NCBI GenBank assembly: GCA_047833645.1
Contig: CP181259.1
Span: 1,860,001-1,924,000, forward strand
From: Pseudolactococcus sp041800635
GTDB taxonomy: Bacteria > Bacillota > Bacilli > Lactobacillales > Streptococcaceae
DNA: 64,000 bases
Direction of reading: 5' to 3'
The first letter of the stretch is position 1. Every line of letters begins with the position of its first letter. The notes under the pieces were generated by a model, which did no database searches, was not told the origin of the DNA, and saw only the letters and a list, made by a program, of their open reading frames with translations. Both the position numbers and the translations under genes were made by a program. Below, piece by piece: positions 43,848-53,787 of this stretch.

Positions 43848-45053
43848 ATGATAATTAGAGAGAAATATTTAAATTGGATTGTGTCAGCTAAAGGTTCCGA
43901 GTTTATCAAGGTTATTAGCGGCGTCCGACGTTCGGGTAAGTCCTTTTTGTTAAAAATGTTTAAAGAGCATCTGGAGAGTGAAGGGGTAGCAGCAGAAAAT
44001 ATCGTCTATCTAAATTTTGAAGATATGACTTATGATGAGTTGCTCACTGCGACATCACTTTTTGCCTATCTAAAAGAAAACGTTGTTGATGGAGAGATCA
44101 CTTATTTTCTATTTGATGAAATACAACTAGTAGATGATTGGGAAAAAGTAATCAATAGTATTCGGGTTACATTTAATAGTGACATCTATGTGACGGGTTC
44201 AAATAGTAAAATGCTCTCTGGTGAACTCGCCACATTACTATCAGGAAGAACCATCACAATCGAGATGATGCCATTATCCTTCAACGAATATCTAACCTTT
44301 ACGCATCAAAATAATGATTTAACGAGTCAGCGTGAGCAATACGATAATTATCTTGAATTTGGAGGATTTCCAGCAGTGATTCAGCAAAATACTGATTCGC
44401 TCAAAATCAGTGCCCTTCAAGGTATATTTGATACAATTCTGTTAAATGACGTTGCCCAAAGAGGAAATATTAGAGAAGTCAATGTGCTAAAAAGAATTGC
44501 GAAATTTTTGTTAGATAATATTGGACAATTGGTGTCAGTCAAAAAAATAGCTGACACGCTGACATCTGCTAACGTTAAAGTTTCAACTAAAAGTGTGGCT
44601 AAGTATCTAGATTTACTCGAGGAAGCTTTTCTATTCTATAAAGTGGAACGTTATGATATCCGCGGAAAAGAGCGTTTGAGAAATGGTGCTAAATATTTTG
44701 TTTGCGATCTTGGCTTACGTCATAAAATTTTAGGACAATTTGCTGGTAATCTTGGTGGTCAACTTGAAAATTTGGTCTATCTAGAGCTGCGTCGTCTTGG
44801 CTATGAAGTATTTGTAGGACGTCTAGGGGATAAAGAAGTTGATTTTGTCATCGCTAAAAATGGTATCACGAAATATGTTCAAGTGGCACTAGAGCTGCCG
44901 AAAACAACTCGTGAGACAGATAATTTAAATGAAATTCGGGACGCCTTTCAAAAAATTGTTGTAACTGGCAATCCATATGATGTCGGAATGGTAGATGGCA
45001 TTCCGATTATCCATATCATTGATTTATTGACAAATGGTTTGCCTAGGTATTAA
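43848..45053 (+). CDS. AAA_14/DUF4143 P-loop ATPase (second copy)
   Basis: A 401-residue homologue of the protein encoded at 34936-36156. Walker A GVRRSGKSF near residue 25, Walker B FLFDEIQLVDDW, sensor-like YVTGSNSKMLSGELATLLSG, and the C-terminal nuclease-like LENLVYLELRRLGYEVFVGRLGDKEVDFVIAK. A helical segment with wHTH character lies around residues 205-260. Overall divergence from the first copy is large, so this is an old paralogue or a separate acquisition. It is a single-gene unit, with an IS1182-family element about 75 bases downstream. Confidence 0.88.
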   Translation: MIIREKYLNWIVSAKGSEFIKVISGVRRSGKSFLLKMFKEHLESEGVAAENIVYLNFEDMTYDELLTATSLFAYLKENVVDGEITYFLFDEIQLVDDWEKVINSIRVTFNSDIYVTGSNSKMLSGELATLLSGRTITIEMMPLSFNEYLTFTHQNNDLTSQREQYDNYLEFGGFPAVIQQNTDSLKISALQGIFDTILLNDVAQRGNIREVNVLKRIAKFLLDNIGQLVSVKKIADTLTSANVKVSTKSVAKYLDLLEEAFLFYKVERYDIRGKERLRNGAKYFVCDLGLRHKILGQFAGNLGGQLENLVYLELRRLGYEVFVGRLGDKEVDFVIAKNGITKYVQVALELPKTTRETDNLNEIRDAFQKIVVTGNPYDVGMVDGIPIIHIIDLLTNGLPRY

Positions 45054-45126
45054 GATTTTTTGGGATGACTAGTTTTTACAGTCTAAATTTTTGAAAGGGA
45101 CAAAACTGACACGCCAATATAATTAT

Positions 45127-46953
45127 AAAGAGGCTGGGACAAAAGTGAACAGTCACAGAAAGAAAAAAGCAAGCTAATCCAATCCATTTTGATTGTGCTA
45201 GTTTGCTTTTTCTCTATTCTATGTTCGACAGGTTACCATCAGTTTTCTGAGATTAATCGCCATCAAAGCTAAACCAATCTCCTGCCTAACTTTGTCTTTC
45301 CCTCTGACCGAAAATCGACTGAAGCCCAAATTAGCCTTCAGACGTGCAAAGGCAGGCTCTACATCAATCTTACGTTTGCCGTAGAGTTTTCCTGTCTCTT
45401 TTTCTGAAAGCAATTCTTTGATCGTTAATTTAAACGACTCCCACTTAGGATTAATTTGAAGCTGTCGATTATTGTCACTTTTAGCTCGAGTACATGATTT
45501 GCGAACCGGACAACCTTGACAATCTTCGCATTCATAGATTTTCAAATCTCGTGTCAAACCATATTTATCCGTTCGGTGGCTCTCATATCGATAAGTCACT
45601 TTTTGATGATTCGGGCAGATGAAGTAATCTTGTTCAGGGTCATAGGGCCAATTCGCTGTTTTAAAGAGGTCTTTCTTGAATTTTCGTTTTTGTTCTTTTT
45701 CATAAGCATTGTAGGTAATCAGAGGTGTGCGTTGATAAGTCTCTAAGACGGTTTGATAATTCTCTTCCCCACCATAACCCGCATCCGCTATGATATAGTC
45801 AGGAAGTTGTTGGTATTTATTTTGATAATGTGCTAAAAAATCGGGCAAAGTTCTGGTATCAGTCGGATTAGGATAGACTTCATAGTCCAAAACATATTGA
45901 TTTTCCGTCGCAATTTGAAGATTATAGGCTGCCTTAAGTTGACCATTCCTCATATAGTCATCTTTCATCCGCATAAATGTCGCATCTGTATCTGTTTTGG
46001 AATAGCTATTTCTTGCGCCCATTATCTCGAAATCTAGCTTGTATTTTTCTTTTCTTAAGATGAAATTAGCGACTTGTTTACGTGCTAATTTGATTGGTTT
46101 TCTTTGAGAACGCAAGGCTTTACGTTTCTGTCCGTTTGATTCCTTATCAATTTCTTGTGTGAGCGTCTCAACTGCTTGAGATAACTCGTCTTCAATGACC
46201 ATCAATTCTTGTGTTGATAATTCAGCTTGATTATCAATTTCAATCGCAGGAATAATTTCATTGCTCAAAAGCTCTTGATAAAGGGCTTTTGACTTTTCGA
46301 TAAGGGCATCGCTAAAACGTTGAATAGATTTTTTCCAGACAAAAGTAAACTTGTTGGCATTGGCTTCAAGTTTTGTACCATCAATAAAAATGGCTGTTTC
46401 ATCAATCAAATTTTCTTGAACAAGGAGATTTCTAAATTGCACAAAACAATCTTGAATGATCGGTGCCATCAAAGGATGGACACGATAACGATTGATTGTC
46501 CGATAAGAAGGGGGCTCGCCTTGCGCTAACCACATCATGCGGATACTATCTTGAAGCGCGTTCTCAATCTTTCTTCCCGAAAACATTGATTGGGTATAGG
46601 CGCACAAAATCAATTTGAGCATCATTCTAGGATGGAAAGAGGGGCGACCTGTTTCTTGCTTAAATGTTGTGAATTTTTCCTCAGGCATGCTTTCAATCAG
46701 TTCATGAATGGCAAAACAAATATCATCTTCTGGCATCATTATTTCTAAATCAAGTGGTAAAATGACTTGTTTCATGTTATAATTTTTATGCATAAAGAAC
46801 AGCTCCTGACTTTTGGGATTAGACACTTTAATTGTACAGGATTTTATTCTTTTTGTCGAAAAGTTACAGAGAAATAGGCTATGAAAGTTTCCGATTAACA
46901 TCGGAAATGGTTCATAGCCTATTTTTTTAGAGGACTTTTGTCCCAGCCTCTTT
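45127..46953 (-). mobile_element. IS1182-family insertion sequence
   Basis: Inverted ends begin AAAGAGGCTGGGACAAAAGT at 45127 and, as complement, at 46953. One transposase lies inside, on the minus strand. Both ends also hold inner hairpins (AAAAAGCAAGCTA with its near complement on the left; AATAGGCTATGAA with its complement on the right) that act as terminators. No target duplication is obvious. The right end is nine bases from the stop codon of the MntE-like gene. Confidence 0.85.
45219..46793 (-). CDS. IS1182-family DDE transposase
   Basis: About 524 residues from the ATG at 46793 (MHKNYNMKQVILPLDLEI), which has AGGAG nine bases upstream; the frame runs on to 46901 but without a site. 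The N-terminal domain (GRPSFHPRMMLKLILCAYTQSMFSGRKIENAL) and DDE core (IFIDGTKLEANANKFTF; YIIADAGYGGEENYQ; Glu in the KIDVEPAFARLKANLGF region) are characteristic. A zinc-like cluster CEDCQGCPVRKSC precedes the last catalytic motif. The frame is intact. Confidence 0.92.
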   Translation of the reverse strand: MHKNYNMKQVILPLDLEIMMPEDDICFAIHELIESMPEEKFTTFKQETGRPSFHPRMMLKLILCAYTQSMFSGRKIENALQDSIRMMWLAQGEPPSYRTINRYRVHPLMAPIIQDCFVQFRNLLVQENLIDETAIFIDGTKLEANANKFTFVWKKSIQRFSDALIEKSKALYQELLSNEIIPAIEIDNQAELSTQELMVIEDELSQAVETLTQEIDKESNGQKRKALRSQRKPIKLARKQVANFILRKEKYKLDFEIMGARNSYSKTDTDATFMRMKDDYMRNGQLKAAYNLQIATENQYVLDYEVYPNPTDTRTLPDFLAHYQNKYQQLPDYIIADAGYGGEENYQTVLETYQRTPLITYNAYEKEQKRKFKKDLFKTANWPYDPEQDYFICPNHQKVTYRYESHRTDKYGLTRDLKIYECEDCQGCPVRKSCTRAKSDNNRQLQINPKWESFKLTIKELLSEKETGKLYGKRKIDVEPAFARLKANLGFSRFSVRGKDKVRQEIGLALMAINLRKLMVTCRT

Positions 46954-46961
46954 TTTTGTAT

Positions 46962-48158
46962 TTAAGCAATCAGCGTTAATTGACGGGCTTCACAATACCA
47001 GTTTGTTTGGCGACGCCAGATGCTAGTAACAGCAAAACTCTGATCATTCTCGAAATAGTGGTAGGTGATGACAAAAGTTTTCTTGGAAATGCGATCAGGT
47101 TGATAGCCTGCGATGGTCAAGTGTTCATGTTGCTCCAAAAGTTTCTGGGATTTGTCGATCTCAACACCATCAGCTCGGATTTCTGTGAAGTGTTCAGAAA
47201 GTAGCTGAGGATCTGTGCCATTCAAGACTTTTTCTTCCAAGCCCAGAATGACGAGTGCCAGACTGGCATCGCGTGCCTCGTCAGGTAAAATCGCTGGCTC
47301 GACATGCACATCTACATCAAAGACTTCGAAATCTTGTTTTAAAGAGTTTTCAATCACTTCCGTTGCTTCGTGACTTTCGAACACAGAAAGGTCAGGCGAC
47401 ATTTCGACGACGACGTCGAGGAAAATGTTACTGCCATAAGTCCTCCCGCGGATAAACTTAACGGCCATGACTTCGGGTAACTGGCTAATCGCGGCCGTGT
47501 AGGTATCGATTTTGGTTTCATCGAAGCCATCGGAGAGGCTGAAGACCGCCTCAGTAAAAATGTCATAGGCTGTTTTGAAGATAAAAACGGTGATGACGAT
47601 GGCCATGAGGCGGTCGATGATGATGAGGTTGAAGCTGGCTGCAAAAATGGCGATGGAGGTGGCGATGGAGGAGACGGCATCGGACAAGTTATCTTTGGCG
47701 GCACTCATCAGGCCTGAGCTTTTGGATTTGAGGGCGAGCTTGCGATTATAGAGGTAAATGACCAGCATGACCACTGCTGAAAAAATACCGACGATAGAAC
47801 CTGAGAGGTCAACCGGCGTATGCTCGTTATTGATAATGGCTGTGATCGTGTCTTTCAAGACGAAGAAGCCAACGACGAACATGATGAAGCTGGTGATGAG
47901 GGAAGCGACAGATTCGACTTTCCAGTGGCCGTAGGTATGGTCATCATCTGCTGGCCGGCGCGCGATTTTCAGGCCAATCAGGACGGCGATATTGCCCATG
48001 ATGTCTGTGATATTATTAAAACCATCCGCCCGCAAACTTTCAGAGTGCGTGGTGTTGGCAATGACAAGTTTAAGAATCGAAAGAATGAGGTAGGCCCAGA
48101 TACTGATGAGGGCGCCACGTTCAGCTAATTTCAGGTCTTGATAGCGTGTATTTTTCAT
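46962..48158 (-). CDS. Cation diffusion facilitator, MntE-like manganese exporter
   Basis: A 398-residue CDF transporter. Six membrane helices carry the paired metal motifs ESLRADGFNNITDIMGN (helix 2) and AAKDNLSDAVSSIATS (helix 5), with Asn/Asp rather than His/Asp, the manganese-type signature. The cytosolic part is extended: after the usual domain there is an extra C-terminal segment of about 100 residues, as in streptococcal MntE. Manganese export is the best guess; iron is an alternative. The IS1182-family element abuts its 3' end. Confidence 0.85.
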   Translation of the reverse strand: MKNTRYQDLKLAERGALISIWAYLILSILKLVIANTTHSESLRADGFNNITDIMGNIAVLIGLKIARRPADDDHTYGHWKVESVASLITSFIMFVVGFFVLKDTITAIINNEHTPVDLSGSIVGIFSAVVMLVIYLYNRKLALKSKSSGLMSAAKDNLSDAVSSIATSIAIFAASFNLIIIDRLMAIVITVFIFKTAYDIFTEAVFSLSDGFDETKIDTYTAAISQLPEVMAVKFIRGRTYGSNIFLDVVVEMSPDLSVFESHEATEVIENSLKQDFEVFDVDVHVEPAILPDEARDASLALVILGLEEKVLNGTDPQLLSEHFTEIRADGVEIDKSQKLLEQHEHLTIAGYQPDRISKKTFVITYHYFENDQSFAVTSIWRRQTNWYCEARQLTLIA

Positions 48159-48301
48159 CTTCCCATTATATCAGATTTTGGACGCTATAAGACAGAAAAA
48201 ATTCACAGAATATGTTAGAATGAGGAAGATACTGTGGGCGTCTAAACAAAAGGTTATTTTTTGTCTAGATGCCTGATACTGAAAGTACAGAAGGGAAAGC
48301 T

Positions 48302-50008
48302 ATGCTAATAAAAGCAATTAAACAATATAAGTTTTGGGCGCTAGGATCGCTTGCCATGGTCATTTTGGTCGTTGGCACGACACTCTGGCAGCCACAAATC
48401 TTAACAAAAGTCCTTGAGGCTGTTTCTAACAACGATAAAGAGAAAATCACGGATTACGGGATTCAGCTGATTATCATCGCAGGGATTGGTCTGATCGCAG
48501 GTGTTGTCAACACGATTTTTGCAGCTAAGATTGCCCAAGGCGTCTCAGCTGATTTGCGGGAGCAGACTTTCCGCAAAATCCAAAGTTTCTCTTATGCCAA
48601 TATCGAGAAATTTAATGCCGGCAACCTCGTTGTCCGCATGACCAATGACGTCAACCAAGTCATGAACTTGATTATGATTTTGTTTCAAATCTTGCTTCGT
48701 GTCCCACTTTTATTTGTCGGCTCCTTTATTTTAGCCATTCAAACTTTGCCTAAACTATGGTGGATCATCGTCCTCTTGGTCGTCGTGATTGTCCTAATCA
48801 CCGGTGTTTCCATGGGTAGCATGGGCAAACATTTCGGGGCTTTTCAAACCTTGATGGATAAACTCAACGGCATTGCCAAGGAGAATCTCCGAGGTACGCG
48901 CGTGGTGAAATCCTTTGTTCAAGAAAAAGAACAAGCGGCTAAATTCGATGCCAATTCAGATGAGTTGCTGGGTCATAACTTGATCGTTAGCTACATTTTT
49001 TCTGCCATGATTCCAGCCTTTACCTTTGCGGCTTATCTCGCAATCTTTGGGGCGATTTGGTTTGTTTCAACTTATGTTCAAAAAGAACCTAAAGATTTAG
49101 CCAGTATCGCTTCATTTATGACTTACATGATGCAAATCATGTTTGCCATTATCATGGGTGGGATGATGTCGATGATGGCATCACGTGCTTTTATCTCACT
49201 TAAACGGATCGGCGAAGTCATCAACACGGAACCAGCCATGACCTTTAAAGATGTCCCTGACCAAGATTTAGCCGGTGACCTTGAGTTTGACCACGTCACC
49301 TTTACCTATCCAACAGATGATGAACCAACCTTAGAAGATGTTTCCTTTAGCATCAAAGCTGGTGAATCAGTTGGTGTCGTTGGGGCAACAGGCGCTGGTA
49401 AATCAACCCTTGCCCAACTCATTCCACGATTGTTTGATCCAACAGAAGGGACGATTAAAATCGGCGGTCAGGATTTACGGGACGTCAGTCGAAACACCGT
49501 GCGTGAGACCGTTTCGATCGTCCTACAACGTGCGATTCTTTTCTCAGGTACGATTTCGCAAAACTTGAAACACGGTAAAGCCGATGCAACAGTTGACGAC
49601 ATGAAACGTGCCAGTGCCATTTCACAAGCCCGTGAGTTCATCGAAAAAATGTCGGATGTCTTTGAGAGTCCGGTTGAAGAACGTGGGACCAACTTCTCAG
49701 GCGGCCAAAAACAACGGATGTCCATTGCCCGAGGTGTCATTGGTGAGCCTAAGATCTTGATCCTAGATGATTCAACCTCAGCACTAGATGCCAAATCTGA
49801 AAAATTAGTCCAAGAGGCTTTGGCGGGCAAACTGCCAAACACCACCAAAATTATCATTGCTCAAAAAATTTCATCAGTTGTCCATGCCGATAAGATTCTC
49901 GTTTTGGATGCCGGTAAACTCATCGGTGTTGGCAAACACAAAGATCTTGTCGAAAACAATGCGACCTACCGTGAAATCTATGAAACACAGAAAGGAAGTG
50001 ATGACTAA
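48302..50008 (+). CDS. lmrC: Heterodimeric ABC exporter subunit, LmrC-like
   Basis: A 568-residue half-transporter from the ATG at 48302 after GAAGGGAAAG. The membrane domain spans about residues 15-300 and the ATPase domain follows with Walker A GATGAGKST, signature FSGGQKQR and Walker B ILILDDSTSALD. The Asp in place of the catalytic Glu after Walker B marks the degenerate site expected in one half of a heterodimer. It overlaps lmrD by one base. LmrCD-type pumps export bile acids and drugs in lactococci; the substrate here is by analogy. Confidence 0.9.
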   Translation: MLIKAIKQYKFWALGSLAMVILVVGTTLWQPQILTKVLEAVSNNDKEKITDYGIQLIIIAGIGLIAGVVNTIFAAKIAQGVSADLREQTFRKIQSFSYANIEKFNAGNLVVRMTNDVNQVMNLIMILFQILLRVPLLFVGSFILAIQTLPKLWWIIVLLVVVIVLITGVSMGSMGKHFGAFQTLMDKLNGIAKENLRGTRVVKSFVQEKEQAAKFDANSDELLGHNLIVSYIFSAMIPAFTFAAYLAIFGAIWFVSTYVQKEPKDLASIASFMTYMMQIMFAIIMGGMMSMMASRAFISLKRIGEVINTEPAMTFKDVPDQDLAGDLEFDHVTFTYPTDDEPTLEDVSFSIKAGESVGVVGATGAGKSTLAQLIPRLFDPTEGTIKIGGQDLRDVSRNTVRETVSIVLQRAILFSGTISQNLKHGKADATVDDMKRASAISQAREFIEKMSDVFESPVEERGTNFSGGQKQRMSIARGVIGEPKILILDDSTSALDAKSEKLVQEALAGKLPNTTKIIIAQKISSVVHADKILVLDAGKLIGVGKHKDLVENNATYREIYETQKGSDD

Positions 50009-51912
50009 TGAAAGAATATCGTAAAGCCATCAAATTTTTCTGGAACTATTTCAAGAAATTCAAACTCTCACTTTCAGTCATTACGTTGACGATCATCATC
50101 GCCACGTATTTACAAGTGAAAGTCCCAGTCTTTATCGGTGATGCTTTAACAGAGCTTGCTGAATGGGTCACAGCTTATTTCAAACACCAAGGCGCTGAAA
50201 AAATCGTCGCATCCTTTAATGGTCATGTGCCGGCAGAACTGCCACAAGCCATGCTTGGAGAATTAACTAAAAATGGGATGCCGACCAATGTCACAGCCTT
50301 GGTTGACTTGGCAAAACACACGCCAGAGAAAACAGTTTTCTTCAGCATCATGTGGAAATTACTCCTATCTTATGTCTTCATGACCATTGCTATGCTCATG
50401 TATGAAGTTCTCTTTGGCCGCATCGTTTCTCATGCGACCAACTCAATGCGTAAAGGGTTATTTGGTAAACTGGAACGTTTGACGATTTCATTCTTTGACC
50501 GTCATCAAGATGGGGATATCCTCAGCCGTTTTACATCGGACTTGGATAACATCCAAAACTCGCTCAACCAGTCTCTTGCGCTTGTTGCGACACAGGTTGC
50601 CATGTTTATCGGTGTGATTATCATGATGTTCCGTCAAAATGTCTCGCTTGCCTGGGTCACCATTGCCTCAACGCCAGTCGCCATTTTACTGGTCGTAATC
50701 ATCATCCGTCAAGCCAAGAAATATATCGACTTGCAACAAGATGAAGTTGGGAAGCTCAATGCCTACATGGATGAGAAAATTTCAGGCCAAAAAGTGATCA
50801 TCGTTGAAGGCTTGGAACAAGATGCCATTGACGGTTTTGTCAAACAAAATGACAAAGTCCGCCAAGCGACCTTTAAAGGTCAAGTCTATTCAGGCATGTT
50901 GATGCCCGTTATGAACGGCATGAGCTTTGTCAACCTGGCCATCGTTATTTTTGCAGGCTCGATGATCGCCCTCAATGATAAATCCATGTCAACGGCTGCT
51001 GCACTGGGCTTAGTCGTCATGTTCGTGCAATATTCACAACAATACTACCAACCCGTGATGCAAATTTCATCGTCATTTGCCCAACTCCAAATGGCAGTGA
51101 CCGGCGCGCGTCGCTTGCAGGAAATGTTTGATGAACCAGAAGAAGTCCGCCCGGAAAACGGCGTCATCTTCGACGGCATCAAAGACGGTGTTCAGATTGA
51201 ACATCTCGACTTTAGCTATCTACCAGGCAAACCCATCCTTAAAGATGTCAGCATCAACGTTAAAAAAGGCCAAATGGTCGCCGTTGTTGGTCCGACAGGT
51301 TCAGGTAAAACAACCATCATGAACTTGATGAACCGCTTTTATGACGTGGACAATGGTAGCATTAAATTTGACGGCGTTGATATCCGCGATATGGACTTGG
51401 ACTCACTGCGCCGTGGCGTCGGGATTGTCCTGCAAGACTCAGTTTTGTTTAGCGGTACGATCAAGGATAATATCAAGTTTGGCTTTGATGCAACAGATGA
51501 AGAAATCATCACAGCAGCCAAAACAACGCATATCCATGAGTTTATTGATAGCCTACCTGATAAGTATGAGACCATTGTGGATGATGATGAAAATGTCTTC
51601 TCAACAGGTCAAAAACAGCAGATTTCGATTGCTCGGACGATTTTGACCAATCCAAAACTTTTGATTTTGGATGAAGCAACGTCAAACGTTGATACCGTCA
51701 CTGAGCAACAAATTCAATGGGCGATGGAAGCAGCGATTGCTGGACGGACATCATTTGTTATCGCCCATCGCCTTAAAACGATTTTGAATGCCGATAAAAT
51801 TGTCGTGCTAAAAGATGGGGTTGTCATTGAAGAAGGCAGCCACCATGAGCTCTTGCACGTACCAAACGGTTTCTATGCAGAACTCTATCATAATCAATTT
51901 GTCTTTGAGTAA
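50008..51912 (+). CDS. lmrD: Heterodimeric ABC exporter subunit, LmrD-like
   Basis: A 634-residue partner of the preceding subunit. It has a longer extracellular loop between the first helices (about residues 50-105). The ATPase shows Walker A GPTGSGKTT, a non-canonical signature FSTGQKQQ (Thr for the usual Gly) and Walker B LLILDEATSNVD with the catalytic Glu. The pair therefore has one canonical and one degenerate ATP site, as known for LmrCD and TM287/288. No TetR or PadR regulator is adjacent. Confidence 0.9.
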   Translation: MKEYRKAIKFFWNYFKKFKLSLSVITLTIIIATYLQVKVPVFIGDALTELAEWVTAYFKHQGAEKIVASFNGHVPAELPQAMLGELTKNGMPTNVTALVDLAKHTPEKTVFFSIMWKLLLSYVFMTIAMLMYEVLFGRIVSHATNSMRKGLFGKLERLTISFFDRHQDGDILSRFTSDLDNIQNSLNQSLALVATQVAMFIGVIIMMFRQNVSLAWVTIASTPVAILLVVIIIRQAKKYIDLQQDEVGKLNAYMDEKISGQKVIIVEGLEQDAIDGFVKQNDKVRQATFKGQVYSGMLMPVMNGMSFVNLAIVIFAGSMIALNDKSMSTAAALGLVVMFVQYSQQYYQPVMQISSSFAQLQMAVTGARRLQEMFDEPEEVRPENGVIFDGIKDGVQIEHLDFSYLPGKPILKDVSINVKKGQMVAVVGPTGSGKTTIMNLMNRFYDVDNGSIKFDGVDIRDMDLDSLRRGVGIVLQDSVLFSGTIKDNIKFGFDATDEEIITAAKTTHIHEFIDSLPDKYETIVDDDENVFSTGQKQQISIARTILTNPKLLILDEATSNVDTVTEQQIQWAMEAAIAGRTSFVIAHRLKTILNADKIVVLKDGVVIEEGSHHELLHVPNGFYAELYHNQFVFE

Positions 51913-51928
51913 ATGTTAAAAATGACTG

Positions 51929-51959
51929 AAAAAGTAGACCACCTTGGTCTGCTTTTTTT
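51929..51959 (+). terminator. Terminator of lmrCD
   Basis: AAAAAGTAGACCA pairs with TGGTCTGCTTTTT (one G-T pair), then more T residues. Confidence 0.85.
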
Positions 51960-52047
51960 ATTGGCCTATCGGGTGTTAAATTTGTTTTTTTGTGGTAAAA
52001 TAGATAAGCATGAATTTGAATTTTAAGAATTGGACTATAAAAAATAA

Positions 52048-53316
52048 ATGAAAAAAATAGTGATTAATGGTGGGAAACGCATTTCAGGCGAAGTGACGAT
52101 TTCTGGTGCAAAAAATTCAGTCGTTGCCCTGATTCCTGCAACCATTTTGGCGGATGATGTGGTGACTTTGGAAGGCGTGCCGGATATTTCCGATGTGGCG
52201 AGTCTGATCGAGATTTTGGAAATTATGGGCGCTAAGATTGAGCGTGACATTGAGGCGGGGATCGTCGTGATTGATCCGCGTGGTGTTGAGTCGAAACCGC
52301 TCCCTTATGGGAAAATTAATTCTCTACGTGCGTCGTACTACTTTAATGGGTCTTTGTTGGGTAAATTTGGTGAAGCGACGGTTGGCTTACCGGGTGGTTG
52401 TGATTTGGGGCCTCGTCCGATTGACCTACATATCAAAGCCTTCGAAGCCTTGGGTGCTCGCATGACCTTTAAGGAAAATGCCATGCACTTGACGACCGAT
52501 GGTGCGCCTTTGCACGCTGCGACGATTTTCATGGATATGGTTTCGGTTGGCGCAACGATTAACACCATGTTAGCCGCTGTTAAGGCTGAAGGCCGGACGA
52601 TTATCGAAAATGCAGCGCGTGAACCTGAAATTATTGACGTGGCGACCCTGCTTAACAACATGGGGGCAAAAGTCCGTGGTGCAGGGACGGATGTCATCCG
52701 GATTGATGGCGTTCAAAAACTAGGGGGTGCGCGTCACACCGTTATTCCTGACCGAATAGAAGCGGGGACTTATTTGAGTCTTGCGGCTGCTTTTGGTGAT
52801 GGTGTTATCGTCAATAACGTGATCTACGAACATCTAGAGTCCTTTATCGCTAAACTTGAAGAGATGGGCGTTCAGATGATCATCCGAGATGATTCGATTG
52901 AAGTCTTGAAATCAGAAAATCTCAGATCAGTCAGCATTAAAACTGTCCCATATCCAGGTTTTGCCACGGACTTGCAGCAGCCGATTACGCCCCTCCTTTT
53001 GATGACCAATGGTCGTGGGAAAATCATCGACACCATCTATGAAAAAAGGATTAACCACGCAGCAGAACTGGCACGTATGGGGGCTAATATCGTGGCCAAT
53101 AACGGTGAAATTACCTATCATGCCCCGAATGACTTGCATGGCGCAGAAGTCATGGCGACTGACTTACGTGCAGGTGCAGCCTTAGTCAATGCCGGTGTGA
53201 TGGCAGACGGTGAAACAAAAATCTCAAATGTTGAGTTCATTTTGCGTGGTTATGATAACATCATCGAAAAAATGACCTCACTAGGTGTTGACATCAAATT
53301 AGTTGATGAAAATTGA
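52048..53316 (+). CDS. murA: UDP-N-acetylglucosamine 1-carboxyvinyltransferase
   Basis: A 422-residue enzyme transferring enolpyruvate from PEP to UDP-GlcNAc, the first committed step of peptidoglycan synthesis and the target of fosfomycin. The active-site Lys-Asn pair lies in ISGAKNSVVAL near residue 22 and the catalytic Cys in LPGGCDLGPRPIDLH near residue 117. Low-GC Gram-positives usually have two MurA copies; which one this is cannot be settled from one sequence. Confidence 0.95.
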   Translation: MKKIVINGGKRISGEVTISGAKNSVVALIPATILADDVVTLEGVPDISDVASLIEILEIMGAKIERDIEAGIVVIDPRGVESKPLPYGKINSLRASYYFNGSLLGKFGEATVGLPGGCDLGPRPIDLHIKAFEALGARMTFKENAMHLTTDGAPLHAATIFMDMVSVGATINTMLAAVKAEGRTIIENAAREPEIIDVATLLNNMGAKVRGAGTDVIRIDGVQKLGGARHTVIPDRIEAGTYLSLAAAFGDGVIVNNVIYEHLESFIAKLEEMGVQMIIRDDSIEVLKSENLRSVSIKTVPYPGFATDLQQPITPLLLMTNGRGKIIDTIYEKRINHAAELARMGANIVANNGEITYHAPNDLHGAEVMATDLRAGAALVNAGVMADGETKISNVEFILRGYDNIIEKMTSLGVDIKLVDEN

Positions 53317-53414
53317 GACTAAGTCTTGAAATTACCTCTGAATTTTGATAGAATAATCTAGTATTGATTACTTTGGACTGGCAAACAGCCCAAGGCAGAA
53401 AGGAAATATCGAAC

Positions 53415-53657
53415 ATGAAAGCAGACATCCATCCTAATTATGGACCAGTTGTATTTATGGATACTTCAACAGGCTTCAAATTCTTGAGCGGCTCTACAAA
53501 AAGCTCAAAAGAAACTGTTGAATGGGAAGATGGTAACACATACCCATTGATCCGTGTGGAAACATCATCAGATTCACATCCATTCTACACTGGTAAAGCT
53601 AAATTCACACAAGCCGATGGCCGTGTGGACCGTTTCAACAAGAAATATGGCTTGTAA
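53415..53657 (+). CDS. rpmE2: Ribosomal protein L31 type B
   Basis: An 80-residue L31 (MKADIHPNYGPVVFMDTSTG onward) from the ATG at 53415, preceded by AAAGGAAAT. It lacks the Cys cluster of the zinc-binding type A form, so it is the zinc-independent C- paralogue, often induced in zinc limitation. It is followed by hairpin-forming sequence (GCGACGAGCGAAAGC) but no clear terminator. Confidence 0.95.
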   Translation: MKADIHPNYGPVVFMDTSTGFKFLSGSTKSSKETVEWEDGNTYPLIRVETSSDSHPFYTGKAKFTQADGRVDRFNKKYGL

Positions 53658-53787
53658 GCCATATTTCTCTGCGACGAGCGAAAGCGAGAAAGCAAAAAAT
53701 ACGGTTTATAAGAAAGTACGCGCAAGCGTGCTTTTTTGTCTACATTCTAACCAAGAAAGGCAACACAAGCACTAGAATTTTGGTATA

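Noticed and set aside
45219..46901. Longer transposase start at 46901
   Set aside because: The ATG at 46793 has AGGAG at good spacing and gives the standard N-terminus; the upstream part reads through the IS end.
52048..53657. Linking murA and rpmE2 into a special operon
   Set aside because: They are simply adjacent; a -10-like TAGAATAAT near 53350 suggests rpmE2 has its own promoter.
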